A DNA stretch of 64,000 nucleotides from Mycoplasmopsis fermentans PG18 (GCF_000209735.1 NC_021002.1:771032-835031); one strand, 5' to 3'; shown: positions 43,731-55,506, counted from the stretch's first letter. Notes: generated by a model not told the origin, from the letters alone. Made by a program: numbers and translations.

Positions 43731-44213
43731 TCACTTTTTTGAGAAAATTAATGCTTGCTCAAAAGACTGTAACTTTTGAACCATAGAATTATTTCGCTCA
43801 ATTTGATTATCTATGTTATCTAATATTTTTGATATTTTTTGGCACTTATTTAAACTAGGAATATTTATTTTTATGTTTCCTAAAATTCCTTGAGTTAATA
43901 AAGGCTGTGAAGAACCTATATGAAATTTATTTAAGTTTAAATGTAAAAGAAAATAAAAATAAAATCTTGCCATATTTTTTTCTTTAGGTTTAAATATTAA
44001 AGCATTATCTGTAACAAAACTTTTTTTGTTTGTGATATTTACACAACCACAATTCGCTCCAACTCTACCAATAATTATTGCATCTTCATCAACATTTCAT
44101 TTATTCACATATGTAATAATGCCATTGCCTCCAAAAGCAGGAAAATTTCCAATTTTTTTGATTAATGTGCTTCCAGTTTCAAATATACCTAATTCTTTTA
44201 ATTTATATTCCAT
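43731..44213 (-). CDS. hsdS: Truncated HsdS: first target-recognition domain and central region only
   Basis: 160 residues from ATG 44213. A recognition domain (KELGIFETGSTLIKK, FGGNGIITYV, IIIGRVGANCG) and a central helix (CQKISKILDNIDNQIERNN, then VQKLQSFEQALIFS) end at TAA, ten bases before the full hsdS gene. It shares the 13-base word TTCAAAAGTTACA with the half-gene at 41922, so the two may be the parted halves of one earlier gene. It follows hsdM by 16 bases. Some half-length HsdS proteins can dimerise, so activity is not excluded. Confidence 0.75.
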
Positions 44214-44229
44214 ATTTATCCTTATTAAT

Positions 44230-45885
44230 TTATTTTAGCTTCAACTCCTTCAATGTTTTAGACATCTCTTTTTGGAATTCTTCTGTATCTTTTGTAAATT
44301 GTTCTAATTCTTTATTAAAGTCATCAATCATTTTGTCAAATTCTTCTTGAGTAATATCAACATATTCAATTTTTACTTCAAAATATTGACCAGCTGATAA
44401 TGAATAGTTTCTTTCTTTTATTTGATCATAGGTAACTGAAATTGTAAAATCATCTTCAACTTTATGATTAACAAAATCATTAACTATTTTGTTTAATTCA
44501 TCATGAGTTAAAACTGTTTTTTGAAGATCTTTAACTTTTTCTTTATGACCCATTTTTGAAGCGTCCATTAATAACACTTCACCATTAGTATTTGTTTTAT
44601 CTATAAATAAAACGGATACGTTAGTTCCAGTATTAGCAAAAATATTTGATGGCATTGAAATCACACCCTTTAGTCATTTTCTATCAATAATATATTGTCT
44701 AATAGTTTTTTCAATTCCACTTTGTGCTGTAATAAACCCTGTAGGTACAACTATAGCGGCTTTACCACCTTCTTTTAATGAATAAAGAATATGTTGAATA
44801 AATAAAAGATAAATAGCCATTGAATCTTTTTTAGTTTTGGGAACTTTAGGAATACCAGCAAAAAATCTTTCTGTATTTTGTCACATTAATTCAATGTTAT
44901 CTCTAGTAGAAGAGAAGTCAGTTTTGAATGGTGGATTAGATGTAATAAAATCAAATTGTTTAAGACCTGTTGTTGCGTCTCCTGCTTTTTTATAGTGTGT
45001 TGGGGTAAGTAAGGTATCGCCTTCAATTATGTTATCTAGTGATTCTTTTAAACCATTAAGTAACATATTTATTCTTAAAAATCTTGATGATTTTTGTGAA
45101 ATATCTTGAGTGTAAACACGAGCCTTATTTCCAAATTTACCTTCTCCAAGTTCATTTGCTAAATGCAACACAAGCGATCCAGAACCTGCACTTGGGTCAT
45201 ATATTTCATAAATTTTATCTTCAATTGGAGACATTTTAACTAATATTTCACCAATAGCTTTTGATAATGTTTGAGGTGTAAAGTATTCAGCATATTTACC
45301 ACTTGCAATGTTGTAATCTGAAATTAGGTATTCAAAAATAGTTGAAAAGAAATCATAGTTATTATTAAAAGCTTCACCAAAATCAAATCTATCTCTTGTA
45401 ATGTAAGAAAAAACATTTTTTGTGAAGTTATTTCTTTTTGAAGGTTCAACAAAAGTACTAAGACGAACAAAAAGTGGCTTTTTAGTTCCTTCTGCAGTAT
45501 CAACATTAAAAGCTTCATTTTGTTTATAATCTGAAATTCTAATTAATGTATCGTCAAATTTTTGATAAAAATCATCTTCATTAATGTATCCAACTAAATA
45601 ATCAATTGTATCTTCATATTTGAATGCAACATCTTGTGGATAAGCATCATAAAATCCATCCATATAGTTTGAATTTTTAATTATTTCTTCAAAAGGAACA
45701 TTTAATTCTTTTGCAAATTTTTTTAAATTTGAAATGAATTTATCATTTAGAAATTTATATAAAAAGACAGAAGTAACAACTATTTCTTCGCCAGCTGTAT
45801 TTGAAAGACCATTTGTTGAACACAATCCCTTCAAATCATCGATTATTGATTTTATATTATTTTCAAGTTTTGTAAAATTAGTCAT
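44230..45885 (-). CDS. hsdM: Type I restriction-modification methyltransferase HsdM
   Basis: 551 residues. An N-terminal helical HsdM domain is followed by an N6-adenine methyltransferase: AdoMet motif I in YDPSAGSGSL, catalytic NPPF in FITSNPPF. The C-terminal part is coiled coil (DDFNKELEQFTKDTEEFQ) for HsdS contact. The start lies 8 bases after the hsdR stop with GGAGAAAA in the gap. Active-site residues are intact. Confidence 0.95.
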
Positions 45886-45893
45886 TTTTCTCC

Positions 45894-48800
45894 TTAAAGT
45901 GTTTCCTTGTAATTAAGCAGATTAAAGTATAATTCGTTCAAAATATAATCGTAATTATCTTTAATTTGTTTATATAAATTCTTCTTAATTAATCTAGTTG
46001 TTATTTTAGATTTTGTTGAGTCAATAAATCCATTTTTGCCTTGTTTAATGAGGATTTCGTCAGAAATGTTGCCTTTTAATTCATCATAAACCATTAATAA
46101 AAAGTTCTTTAAAATTGAACGATCTAATTTAGTTTCTGCTAAAACAATATTCATTGTTGTGACAAAAGCCAAACTATTTCCAAAGTCTTTAGATATTTCT
46201 TTATTTTCTTCATTTATTTTTTTAGTTGAATTGTAAATTAAATCTAATTCATCTTCTACTTCTTCGTAAGTCAATTCCTCAACAGCTAATTTATCAAGTA
46301 ATTTCTTAATCAATGCATTAAGATTCATAAATTTAACATCTCTTGTATTTTTGTTTTCTTTAATTTCTTTTTGCATTTTCATAAACTTTTGTTTAATAAG
46401 TTCCATTTTATTTTCTTTATCAAATTTACCTAAATCTAAAACAGTAATATTTTTTAAAAGAAAATCATAAATGATTTGAACAACTTCTTTGTTATCTATT
46501 AATTGAATTGTATCAATAGGATCTGAACGCAAGTTTAAAAAATTAATTTTCTTTTGTACTTCTTTAATAAACACATTGATTTCATAATCGTTAATGAGTT
46601 TTGAATATTCATCAGCTTGTGATAATTTGAATTCAATTGAACAGTTTTTAATATTAACAAGAATCTTTTTGATCTTTTGTAAAGTATCTTTGTCAAAATT
46701 GTTAATTTTGTCAACAAAGGTTTCTAAATTGTAATTATTAACAAATTTTTCAAGATCACTTTTTAAAACATCATATCTTTTTTTGATATCTGTTTTATCA
46801 ATAATTAAACCAGAAAGGGAAGTGTCTTCTTCTTCAAAATCGTATTCTTCTTCTATTTCTTTACGATAAGCATCAATAGTATTGTTGTATTCTTTTTCAA
46901 TATCAATAAAATCAACTATATATCCATATTGATATTCTTGGCCATTAGGACTACGATAGGGTCTATTAACACGTGAAATAGTTTGCAAAAGATTTTGAGC
47001 TTTAGGTCCTCTTAATAAATACATCTTCTTAAGTCTTTTAACATCATATCCAGTTGTAAGCATATAGTGAACAACTAAAATATCTGGATAATTACTTTCT
47101 TTAAAGGTTTTTTGATTATTTTTATTTATGTTGTCTTGCAATGGATTATCAGTGTCTGATAAAACAAGGCCAGTAGTTAATTTAGAATTCTTTTTAAATC
47201 ATTCATGAATTTTTTTCGCTTGGTCATTTGAACGACAGACAATCATTCCACCAATTGTTAAATCATTTCTGCAAATAAATCTAAAATCAATAAAGTCTTT
47301 TTCTATATATTGGCTAACGCTTTTAACATAATCATCTGATTCATAAATAATTCTTGATTCTAATTTTTCAATTTCAATATTTAAGTTTCTAATAATTGTA
47401 GCTCTAGCTTCAGTTTTAATTTGTTCTTTTTTAATTCTCAAAGTATAACCATCAGCTATTGATTTATCATAAAAGTATTTATGAATGTAGTCTCCAAATT
47501 TTAAATTTGATCTTTCTCTTTTAGTTAATAAAGGTGTACCAGTCATTGCAATGTAAATTCCATCTCTATCACAAGTCATAAGGTTTTTGTAAAATTCACC
47601 ATGCATTGTATAACTTCTGTGAGCTTCATCAATAAAGAAAATTCTTTGAGTTCTTATGTTGTAATCATTTTTAGCTTCTGGCATTTTTGAACTATCCATA
47701 AATTTATGAATGTTTACAACACAAATTGTGCCAATACCATTATTATTTCTATCGATTGTCTCATTTAATTCTTTAGCGAATGCTTCTTTTGAATCAACAT
47801 TAACAACATTGAAACCTCTATTGGCAAATTCTGCAGAAGCTTGTCTCATTAAGTCTAATCTATCAACTATAAAGAAGAATCTTGCATTTATTTTCTTTTT
47901 ACTTCAATAATCTTTAATTACTTTTGTAGCAAAAGCACTTAGTGCTGTTTTGCCTGAACCTTGAGTATGTCAAATAATTCCATTTTTATTAGTTCGTTTG
48001 AATCTTTTGATAATTGCTCTTGTAGCGAAAAATTGAGGATATCTCATAATGTGTTTTTGATTAATTGGCAATTGTTCAACTTTATTTAAAGTTTCATTTT
48101 TAATTTCTTTTATTTGGCTAAGATACATCATTCCATATTTAATGAAGTATAGAAATCTTTCTTTGTCAAAAATTGAAGTTATAAAACGGTTGCAAGGAGT
48201 TGTATCTGATAAATTTGTTTGGAATCAATCACTATCAACATGTGAAGTTTTAATATTATTATCAATTAAAATTTCTTTTATTTTGTCATTGTCTATTTCC
48301 TCAAAAGAGTAGTTAGCATGGTAGTTAGGTTCATCTTCTCTAAAAGCTGAAAAAGTAGTATTGTCTTTTCCATTTGGTGTTGTATAGAAAGAGCCTTGTT
48401 TTAGTAGTGAAGCCTCAGCATCATTAAATTCTTCATAATCCATATTGTTTGTAAATGAAACAATTTGCAACATATTAAAAAATTTTCTGTATTCATCAAC
48501 TTTTAATCTATCTTCTCACATTCTAATAAATTCTGCTTGAATACCATTTTTGTTGTTTTTAACTTTTACTTCTAAAAATGCTAATGGCATACCATTAACT
48601 AAAATTGTAATATCTGGTCTAAATGAATCATAATTAGAATTAGCGTTACTTCTAAAAGTTAATTCATTAACAATTGCAAAATCATTGTTCTCAATATTTT
48701 CAAAATCTATCAGTTTTATAGGGTAATCGGTCGAAATTAATCGATTATAAAATTCTTTTCCTAAATCCTTATTTTTGATTTTTCTGCTTATATCAGAGAT

Positions 48801-48989
48801 CAATTCATTTATTTCTTCTTTAGCAAATTTTTTCTTATTTATTTTTTCAATTGCTCTATGAAATCTTTCTTCAAAAATGTTATTGTCTCTATTAATTTCT
48901 GGGCTTCTAACAGTTTGATAATTGTAACCAAGTTTTAAAAAGTGAATCGTTGCTGGTAATTTTACTCTTGTATCTTCATTAAATTCCAT
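45894..48989 (-). CDS. hsdR: Type I restriction endonuclease HsdR
   Basis: 1,031 residues in one frame. The PD-(D/E)xK nuclease is near residues 125-150 (RPDITILVNGMPLAFLEVK). The translocase has Walker A in HTQGSGKTALSAF, the DEAH box in FFIDEAHRSYTM, motif III in AMTGTPL, and late helicase motifs near YMLTTGYDVKRLK and ISRVNRP. A C-terminal helical region follows. ATG overlaps the stop of the regulator gene (TAATG). All catalytic motifs are present, so restriction is probably functional. Confidence 0.95.
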
Positions 48990-49183
48990 TATCTAACCTC
49001 CAACAAAACACCATTTTTTCTACAATATTCATCAAATCTCAATTTAGCAACTTTTGTTGGCTTAACTTTTCCATTTTCCCATCTATTTATGGTGTTAAAA
49101 GAAACACCAAGTTGTTTTGCTAATTCTTCTTGAGTTAAGTTTAAAAGAGCTCTAGCACGTAAAATTTTGTCTTTAAATTCCAT
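48989..49183 (-). CDS. Small XRE-family regulator at the head of the hsd operon
   Basis: 64 residues, a single helix-turn-helix domain (LNLTQEELAKQLGVSFNTINRWENGK). GGAGG precedes the ATG, and the stop overlaps the hsdR start, so it is cotranscribed and coupled. Size and place resemble controller proteins of restriction systems, which time restriction after methylation; such proteins are common in type II but rare in type I operons. Confidence 0.9.
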   Translation of the reverse strand: MEFKDKILRARALLNLTQEELAKQLGVSFNTINRWENGKVKPTKVAKLRFDEYCRKNGVLLEVR

Positions 49184-49211
49184 TATCTTTTGCCTCCATT
49201 CGCTAACAACT

Positions 49212-49229
49212 TATAACAAATTATAACAT
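49212..49229 (-). promoter_or_regulatory. hsd operon promoter with repeated operator-like words
   Basis: On the minus strand TATAAT lies at 49220-49225. Two TTATAAC words (49211-49217 and 49221-49227) overlap it and could be the binding site of the XRE protein. Confidence 0.4.
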
Positions 49230-49290
49230 TTTATTTTTTTATAAATATTAAATTAATATTTAACTTCCTTTATATAGTAAAATAGAAAAC

Positions 49291-49905
49291 ATGAGATTAA
49301 GAAATGACAAAGATGCACCAAAAAAGCTTGAAGAATCTAATTTATTGATTACTAAAAGTCAATATCCTATTAGCTTAAAAAATACTGATGTAATTGAAAT
49401 TGGCATGGGTAAAGGCGAAATGATAACTCAATTAGCTGCTCTAAATCCAAATATAAATTTTTATGGTTTAGAAAAGTTTGCTACTGTAGCTGCTAAAAGC
49501 GTAAGAAGAGCTAAAGAATATAAGCTTAATAACTTTAAAATTATTTTAGAAGATGCTAAAGAATTAAAAAGCATTTTTAAAGGAACTTGTGGCACAATTT
49601 GATTAACTTTTAGTGATCCTTGACCTAAGGCTAGACATTTTAAAAGAAGATTAACTTACAAAGATTTTTTGGAAAAATATAAACTTATTATGGATAAAAA
49701 TACTATTCTAAAATTCAAATCAGACAATGATAAACTTTATGGATTTTCGCTAGAAAGCTTTAAAGAAAACGATTGAAACATAATAGCATATGGTACAGAT
49801 TTTCATAAAAGCAAATATGCTAAAGATAATGTTATGACAGGCTATGAAGCAAAATGAAGTCAAGCTGGCAAAAACATAAATTATATTTTTGCTAAAATTA
49901 AATAG
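49291..49905 (+). CDS. trmB: tRNA (guanine-N7-)-methyltransferase
   Basis: 204 residues. AdoMet motif VIEIGMGKGEM, the conserved Asp in FKIILEDAKEL, and the family hallmark FSDPWPKARHFKRRL. It makes m7G46 in tRNAs. The next gene begins seven bases after its stop, and GAGG for that gene overlaps the stop. TAAAAT lies seven bases before the ATG, without a ribosome site. Confidence 0.95.
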
Positions 49906-49911
49906 AGGTAT

Positions 49912-50667
49912 ATGGTGCAAAATTTTAATGAAAAAATAGACAAATTTAAAAATTGAATTAAAGAATCTAAACATATTGTTTTCTTTAGTGGAGCTGGTGT
50001 TTCAACAGCTTCAGGAATTCCTGATTTTAGATCAGCTGATGGTTTATATTCTAAAAAATTTAAAAACATGAATCCTGAAAGTATTCTTTCAAGAAGTTTT
50101 TGAAGAAAAAATAAAAAAGATTTTTATGAATACTATTTTTCAAATATAGCTTTTGATAACATTAAACCAAATATTATTCATGAAACTGTGGCAAGCTGAT
50201 GCAATAAAAATAAATGCCATGTTATTACACAAAATATTGATAACTTGGATATTAAAGCTGGTAATAAATATGTAATTGAATTACATGGAAATATTAATCG
50301 TAATTATTGTTTGCTCTGTGGTAAGTTTTATGATTTAGCTCAATTAATTCATCAAAAAGATAAAGATGGAATTCCTACTTGTAAATGTGGGGGAGTAATA
50401 AATCCAGATGTAGTTTTATATGAAGATCCACTAATGGAAGATTCAACTAATGATGCAGCTGAAGCCATTTCAAATAGTGATTTATTAATTATTGCAGGTA
50501 CTTCATTAAGTGTTTATCCTGCAGCTTCATATATTCATTTTTATCAGGGTAAAAGAATAGTAATTCTAAATAAAGATACTTCACGTTATGAAAATAGTAA
50601 CAATGAAAATATCTTGTTGTTTAATGAAAATATGAAGGATGTTTTTGAAAATTTAGCTAATTCATAG
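49912..50667 (+). CDS. Sir2-family NAD-dependent deacylase
   Basis: 251 residues. NAD-binding [20 protein letters not shown], catalytic His in ELHGNI, and a zinc module CLLC...CKCG. These residues support lysine deacylase activity; the acyl preference is not visible. It shares a transcript with trmB. Confidence 0.94.
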
Positions 50668-50701
50668 TTAAATGAAACAATTTTGATAAAATAAAATTAT
50701 C

Positions 50702-50989
50702 ATGAATAAAGATGACAAAAAAGAAAACAGCTTAGAGATTACAACTCTATACGATGCTGAAAAATTTAGAATTATTAAGAATGAAGATTTAAACAATTTA
50801 ACTAATGAACAAAGAGAAAAATTAGTTAAAGATGCAATTGATAATGCTAAAAAAAATGAAGCCAATATAATTGCAAATAGGAAGAAAAGATATTTGTCTT
50901 CTTTAGCTGTAATTTTAGTAGCTGGAATAATCATTGCAATTACAGTAATTTTGATACTTGCACTAATTATTTACTTACATAAAAAATAA
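50702..50989 (+). CDS. Small single-helix membrane protein
   Basis: 95 residues: a charged N-terminal part, then one C-terminal helix (about residues 67-92) and LHKK at the end, so tail-anchored. No ribosome site is seen. No function recognised. Confidence 0.65.
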   Translation: MNKDDKKENSLEITTLYDAEKFRIIKNEDLNNLTNEQREKLVKDAIDNAKKNEANIIANRKKRYLSSLAVILVAGIIIAITVILILALIIYLHKK

Positions 50990-50995
50990 TTATAT

Positions 50996-51029
50996 AAAAA
51001 AGTTGCTTTTTGACCAAAGCAGCTTTTTT
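50996..51029. terminator. Bidirectional terminator between small membrane protein gene and pgsA
   Basis: Stem AAAAAGTTGCTTT with AAAGCAGCTTTTTT; the right arm overlaps the pgsA stop codon. Confidence 0.8.
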
Positions 51030-51669
51030 ATACCATTTCTAGGAAAGGGATTATTTTTTTAACATACAATATTCCTGAGTAAATACTGAAGAATAATGCA
51101 ACAATTGTAAGAGTGTTAATTGCATAAATACAAGCATCACTTTGAACTAAAGTTAGGCCATATTTTTCAACCAATTCAATAGGATATTCAAAGCTTATAG
51201 CAATAATTAAAATAGCAATAATTGCAAGCGTTTGAAACAAGGTTTTCATCTTTCCTCAAATTGAAGCCTCAACCCCAATTTTCTTTTCAGCCATTATTAC
51301 ACGAGAACCATCCACTATCAAATCACGAACTACAAAAACTATAACAATTCATAAAGGAATGAATTTAAAAGCAGCTAAAAAAATTAATGTACTTGTGACA
51401 ATAATTTTGTCAGCTAAAGGATCTCACAGCTTTCCAAAGCTTGTAATCATATTGTATTTTCTAGCAATTTTGCCATCAAAATAGTCAGTAATCATTGCTC
51501 CTAAAAAGATAAGTAAAATTCCAGATAATATTGAACGGCCAGCTATTTTATAGTAATTATCCATGTAATTTTGGATCATCTTATAAGTAATAAAAAGAGC
51601 TAAAAGAGGTAAGAATAAAATCAATCTAAGTATTGTTAGTTTATTTGGTAGATTCATCTTCTTTGTCAT
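51028..51669 (-). CDS. pgsA: CDP-diacylglycerol-glycerol-3-phosphate phosphatidyltransferase
   Basis: 213 residues, multi-helix membrane enzyme. The CDP-alcohol phosphotransferase motif is intact: DYFDGKIAR, eight residues, G, three residues, DPLAD. It uses the CDP-diacylglycerol made by CdsA to form phosphatidylglycerol phosphate. The ATG at 51669 lies inside the upstream gene (29-base overlap); an in-frame ATG at 51657 is the alternative. Confidence 0.93.
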
Positions 51670-52189
51670 CTTTTAAAAACTCCGCATCATAATAATCATT
51701 AACTCTTTTTTCCACTCTTTGATATTCATCTTCATAAAGAGAAATGTTATATGAATTAAATTTTTCTTCTATTCATTGAAGTTTATCAGCACATCTTTTA
51801 CTTCACGAATTGCTTCTTGTATCTCTTAAAAAACCAAAAGCAAAAATTTCATCCCTAGCATCAGCATTATTCAAAATACATTCTTTAAATAAAGCATCTT
51901 CTTGATATTTTTCTAAGAAACCACGAGCTGTATTAATTATGTTTGACATTTTGTATTGACCAATTGATGGTTCAAATTCTTTTAAATATTTTTCATTTTT
52001 GTCAACTAATATTTTTAAAGCAAAAATAAGTAATCTAGATTGTTGTTCAGTATCTTTTTTGAATTGTAATTCTTCTTTCTTTCTTTTCTTTTTCTTGATC
52101 TTTTCTTTAACAGCACTTCATACAAAGAAGCTGGCTAAAACAGCAACTAAGATACCAAGTATTATCCACATTGTTACGCCACCCTTCAT
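51641..52189 (-). CDS. Membrane-anchored protein overlapping pgsA
   Basis: 182 residues, split by TGA codons under the standard code. AGGAGG precedes ATG 52189. One N-terminal helix (about residues 8-25) is followed by a strongly basic stretch (KEKIKKKKRKKE) and a soluble domain with Trp and aromatic residues, ending acidic. The last 29 bases overlap the pgsA start. Orientation would be tail in the cytoplasm by the positive-inside rule. Unrecognised. Confidence 0.8.
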
Positions 52190-52277
52190 ATAACCTCCTA
52201 TAAAATAAATGTATAAGTAAAATAAGTATATTAATTATAAACAAAATATTGATTTTAGTTTTATAATTTTTTCCATT

Positions 52278-53405
52278 ATGGAAAGAGAAACTAACTTAAT
52301 AAAAAATAAGAAAATAAATGACATTTTTGAAGCAATTGGAATAATTGTTACAGTTGATAACGATTTAAAAACAAACAACAAAAAACATAGAATTACATTA
52401 TGAATTTTTAGAACACTTTATTTAGTTTTCATTGCACTTTTTGTTCTATTTGGATTTGTTAGCTTTATTTTATTAAAGTATTCAAATCATAAAAATACTT
52501 TTGATAAAGCAATTAAATTTATTGAAATTTCTTCATTTTTTGTTTTTGTTGTTGACTGATTAATACATTGAATCACTTATCCAGCAAGAGACAAGAAAAG
52601 TAAAAATATAGGAGTTTCATATTTAAAATATTTGATTACAAGCGGCAATATTATTTTGATTCTTACATTTTTGCCTTCACTTTATGTGATTAATAATTTC
52701 TTGCCTGAAGCTAATCAAAGTAATGCATTAAAAGCTTTTAACGGCTTTAAGTTTTTAAGAATTTTAAGATTAATTATGCTTTTAAATGTTTTTGTAGTTT
52801 TTAAAAATATTTCAGAATCTGTATCAAATGAAAAAGTTTTGTTTTTCAATATCTTCTTATTTATAGGTATTTTGATCGTTTTATTTGCTCTTACAGTTTG
52901 ATATACAGAAACAGAATATGTAAATAATTTAGTTAGAGAATTACCTGAAGTTAAAGCTAATCCAACTAAATTTGAAAGTGAAAAAATTAAGTTTTATACA
53001 GAACACACCAACATTGTAAAAAACTTTGGAGATGCCTTATACTTTAGTGCCATAACCTTAACAACTATTGGTTATGGAGACTATATTCCTTATAGTGGTT
53101 TTACAAAAATGATTGTGCCCTTAATTTCTATTGTTGGTATTGCAATTATTGCTATACCTGGTGGTATGGTAGCAGCAAGTGTTTTAACTAGTTTTCAAAA
53201 GAAAAAAGATAATAAAGAAAAAGCTAATGAGCTTGCTGAAATAATTGATGCAGAAATTGAAAGAAGAGTTAAAGAAAGAATTAAAGAAGAAGAAAAAGAA
53301 ATGAAACACGATTTATTACATCGTTTTGATGAAACAATTCAAAAAGAAAAAGAATTAAAACACACAAACGAACACGCATCTCATGATCATAAAGTTCATA
53401 AATAA
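52278..53405 (+). CDS. Six-helix potassium channel, voltage-gated-like
   Basis: 375 residues. Six hydrophobic helices with an S4-like segment containing spaced arginines (FKFLRILRLIMLL), then the pore with the selectivity filter TTIGYGD at residues 262-268, and an S6 helix with a PGG hinge. The cytoplasmic tail is a charged coiled coil ending in a His-rich stretch (NEHASHDHKVHK). The fold matches KvAP/Kv-type channels. TATAAT lies ten bases before the ATG. Confidence 0.92.
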
Positions 53406-53445
53406 TTTACTCATTAATTTGAGTTTTTATTTATAATTTTTTTAA

Positions 53446-53535
53446 CGGTAGTTGCTCGAGAGGCTGAAGAGGTTGGTCTCGAAAACCAATAATGGTGAAA
53501 GTCATTCAAGGGTTCAAATCCCTTACTACCGGCCA
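53446..53535 (+). tRNA. tRNA-Ser (anticodon CGA)
   Basis: 90 nt with encoded CCA. Acceptor CGGTAGT/ACTACCG, anticodon loop CTCGAAA (anticodon CGA), a long variable arm typical of Ser, T arm GGGTTCAAATCCC, discriminator G. Confidence 0.95.
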
Positions 53536-53539
53536 GATG

Positions 53540-53571
53540 AAAAAAACTTGCCAATCGCAAGTTTTTTTGTT
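53540..53571. terminator. Bidirectional terminator between tRNA-Ser and the lipoprotein operon
   Basis: Stem AAAAAAACTTGC with GCAAGTTTTTTT. Confidence 0.85.
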
Positions 53572-55493
53572 TAGTTTTTGATTAAATAAGGTGGAGTTTT
53601 ATCCTTAAGAGGTCTCTCAAAATCAGCATCAGTTAATGTTTTTAATTTTGCTTCAATATCACTGAAATCATAACCAACAAAACCGCCTAATAAGAATTTT
53701 CTTTCACTTATGTTTTTAATCATATCTTCATTTTTATGATTAATGAAATCTATTCTAATTGGTAACTTACCGACGCCATATTTTAAGGCGTCATAATCAT
53801 TATTTGGATCAATAGTAACTTTAACTTCTTTTATTAATTCTTCATAACCTGGTTTTTTGTTGTTTATAAAGAATTTAAGGACATATTGGGAAATTAATGT
53901 ACTTATTTTTTTTTCAAATTCTGCTTTATTTTGAATTATTTCTAGAACACTATTTTTGTTCATTTTTTTATTATTTCAAATGTTAAATGAATCTCTGTTT
54001 TGATAAATAATAAAGTTAACAATATCTATTAAATTAGTGTTATAAAATTCTTCTGCATTAATGCCTTCAGGTAATTTTAATTCATTATTTGTTCCAATTC
54101 CTTTATTTATATAATAGCTGAAGAATTCATCATTTTTTAAAGGATCACAATCTAATTTATTTTGAATATAAAAGCCATCAAATATATGTTTATGTGCATA
54201 TGTAAAGTCAATAGTAAACCAATTAGCTTCTTGTACTCTATTAGTTTTTTTGTTTTTAATTTCAACTATAGCCTTGCCTATTGAATGTGAATTATTTAAT
54301 ATTTTGTCAAATTTTATTTCTTTTATTTTTGCTTCATAATTTTCATCAGGAACATTAATTTTGACCTTTTCTTTATAAGCGTTATAGAATTGCATAAAAG
54401 AATTAAGATTAAAACCTAAATAAGGTTTTGAAGGGTGCATTAATGAATCAAAATCATTAAAATTGAACATATTTTTTTCAAATGAAAGTGTTGGTTCCTT
54501 AAACATTTCATTAAATAAAGATTTGCTTTTTTCATTTGTTTCTAATGAAGAATCGATTTCAAAATTTCCATATTTTTGAAATGCATGATATCTAGGATTA
54601 GAATCTTGAAAATCCATCAAATAAAAGACTTTATTTTTTTGATCATTATTTAATATACTTTGATTATTTTTATCTAATAAATCTACTTTTATTTTTAAAA
54701 TATTCTTGCCTTTGTACTCTTCTTTTTCTTTACTTGTAATAATTAATTTTTCAAATTCTTTATTTTCTTTATTAACTATTTTATAGGCTTTTAAGTAAAA
54801 AGTTGCTTGTTTTTCGAAGTATTCTTTGAATTGATTTAAAATAGCATTTTCATCAAAAATATTTTCAATTCTTAATAAGTTTGAACTTAGTTGATTTTTT
54901 CAAATTGAAAATCTATTACTTCCTGAAATTGCAACTTGTAAAATCATTTGTAAATCAGGTAAATTTTTAGAAGCATTTGCTAAATTGTTGTATTTTGATT
55001 TAAACAATCTTTTAACATAATTAACATAGCCTAAATTTTTAAAATTTGAATTATCATTTTCAAAAAACACATTTACGTCAGTACTATTGTTGCCTTTTCT
55101 AATAAGGCTATTATTTTTATTTGTAACAATTTCTCAATTTTTTGATAATATATCCCAATTATCATTAACTGATTTTAAAAAACTTTTTAATGAATATTTT
55201 TTATTATTTATTGACAAAAATAGATTATCATTTTCTTTTACAACTTGTTTTAGTTCAAAATTATTTTTTAATCTTAATTTATTAGTTTGCTCGATAAAAT
55301 ACTTTATTTGATTTAAATTTAATTTAAGTAAATCTTTGTCCTTTAAGCCAATTATTGAACTATTTTCATATTTTGATTCAATTAATTTGTCTTCAAAAGG
55401 AACTTCTTGTTTTTGAACACAAGAAGCAGATATTATTGGAGCAAAAGATAAAGCACTACCTAAAATAAATCTATTCAAAAAATATTTTTTCAT
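53571..55493 (-). CDS. Large lipoprotein, function unknown
   Basis: 640 residues. The signal peptide (MKKYFLNRFILGSALSFAP) ends at a lipobox-like SASC at about residue 25. ATG 55493 is chosen over 55535 because the signal peptide begins there. The body is Asn/Lys/Phe-rich, soluble and without recognisable motifs. It follows a second lipoprotein gene by 13 bases, so both are probably cotranscribed. Confidence 0.82.
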
Positions 55494-55506
55494 CTTCTTC
55501 TTTCTG

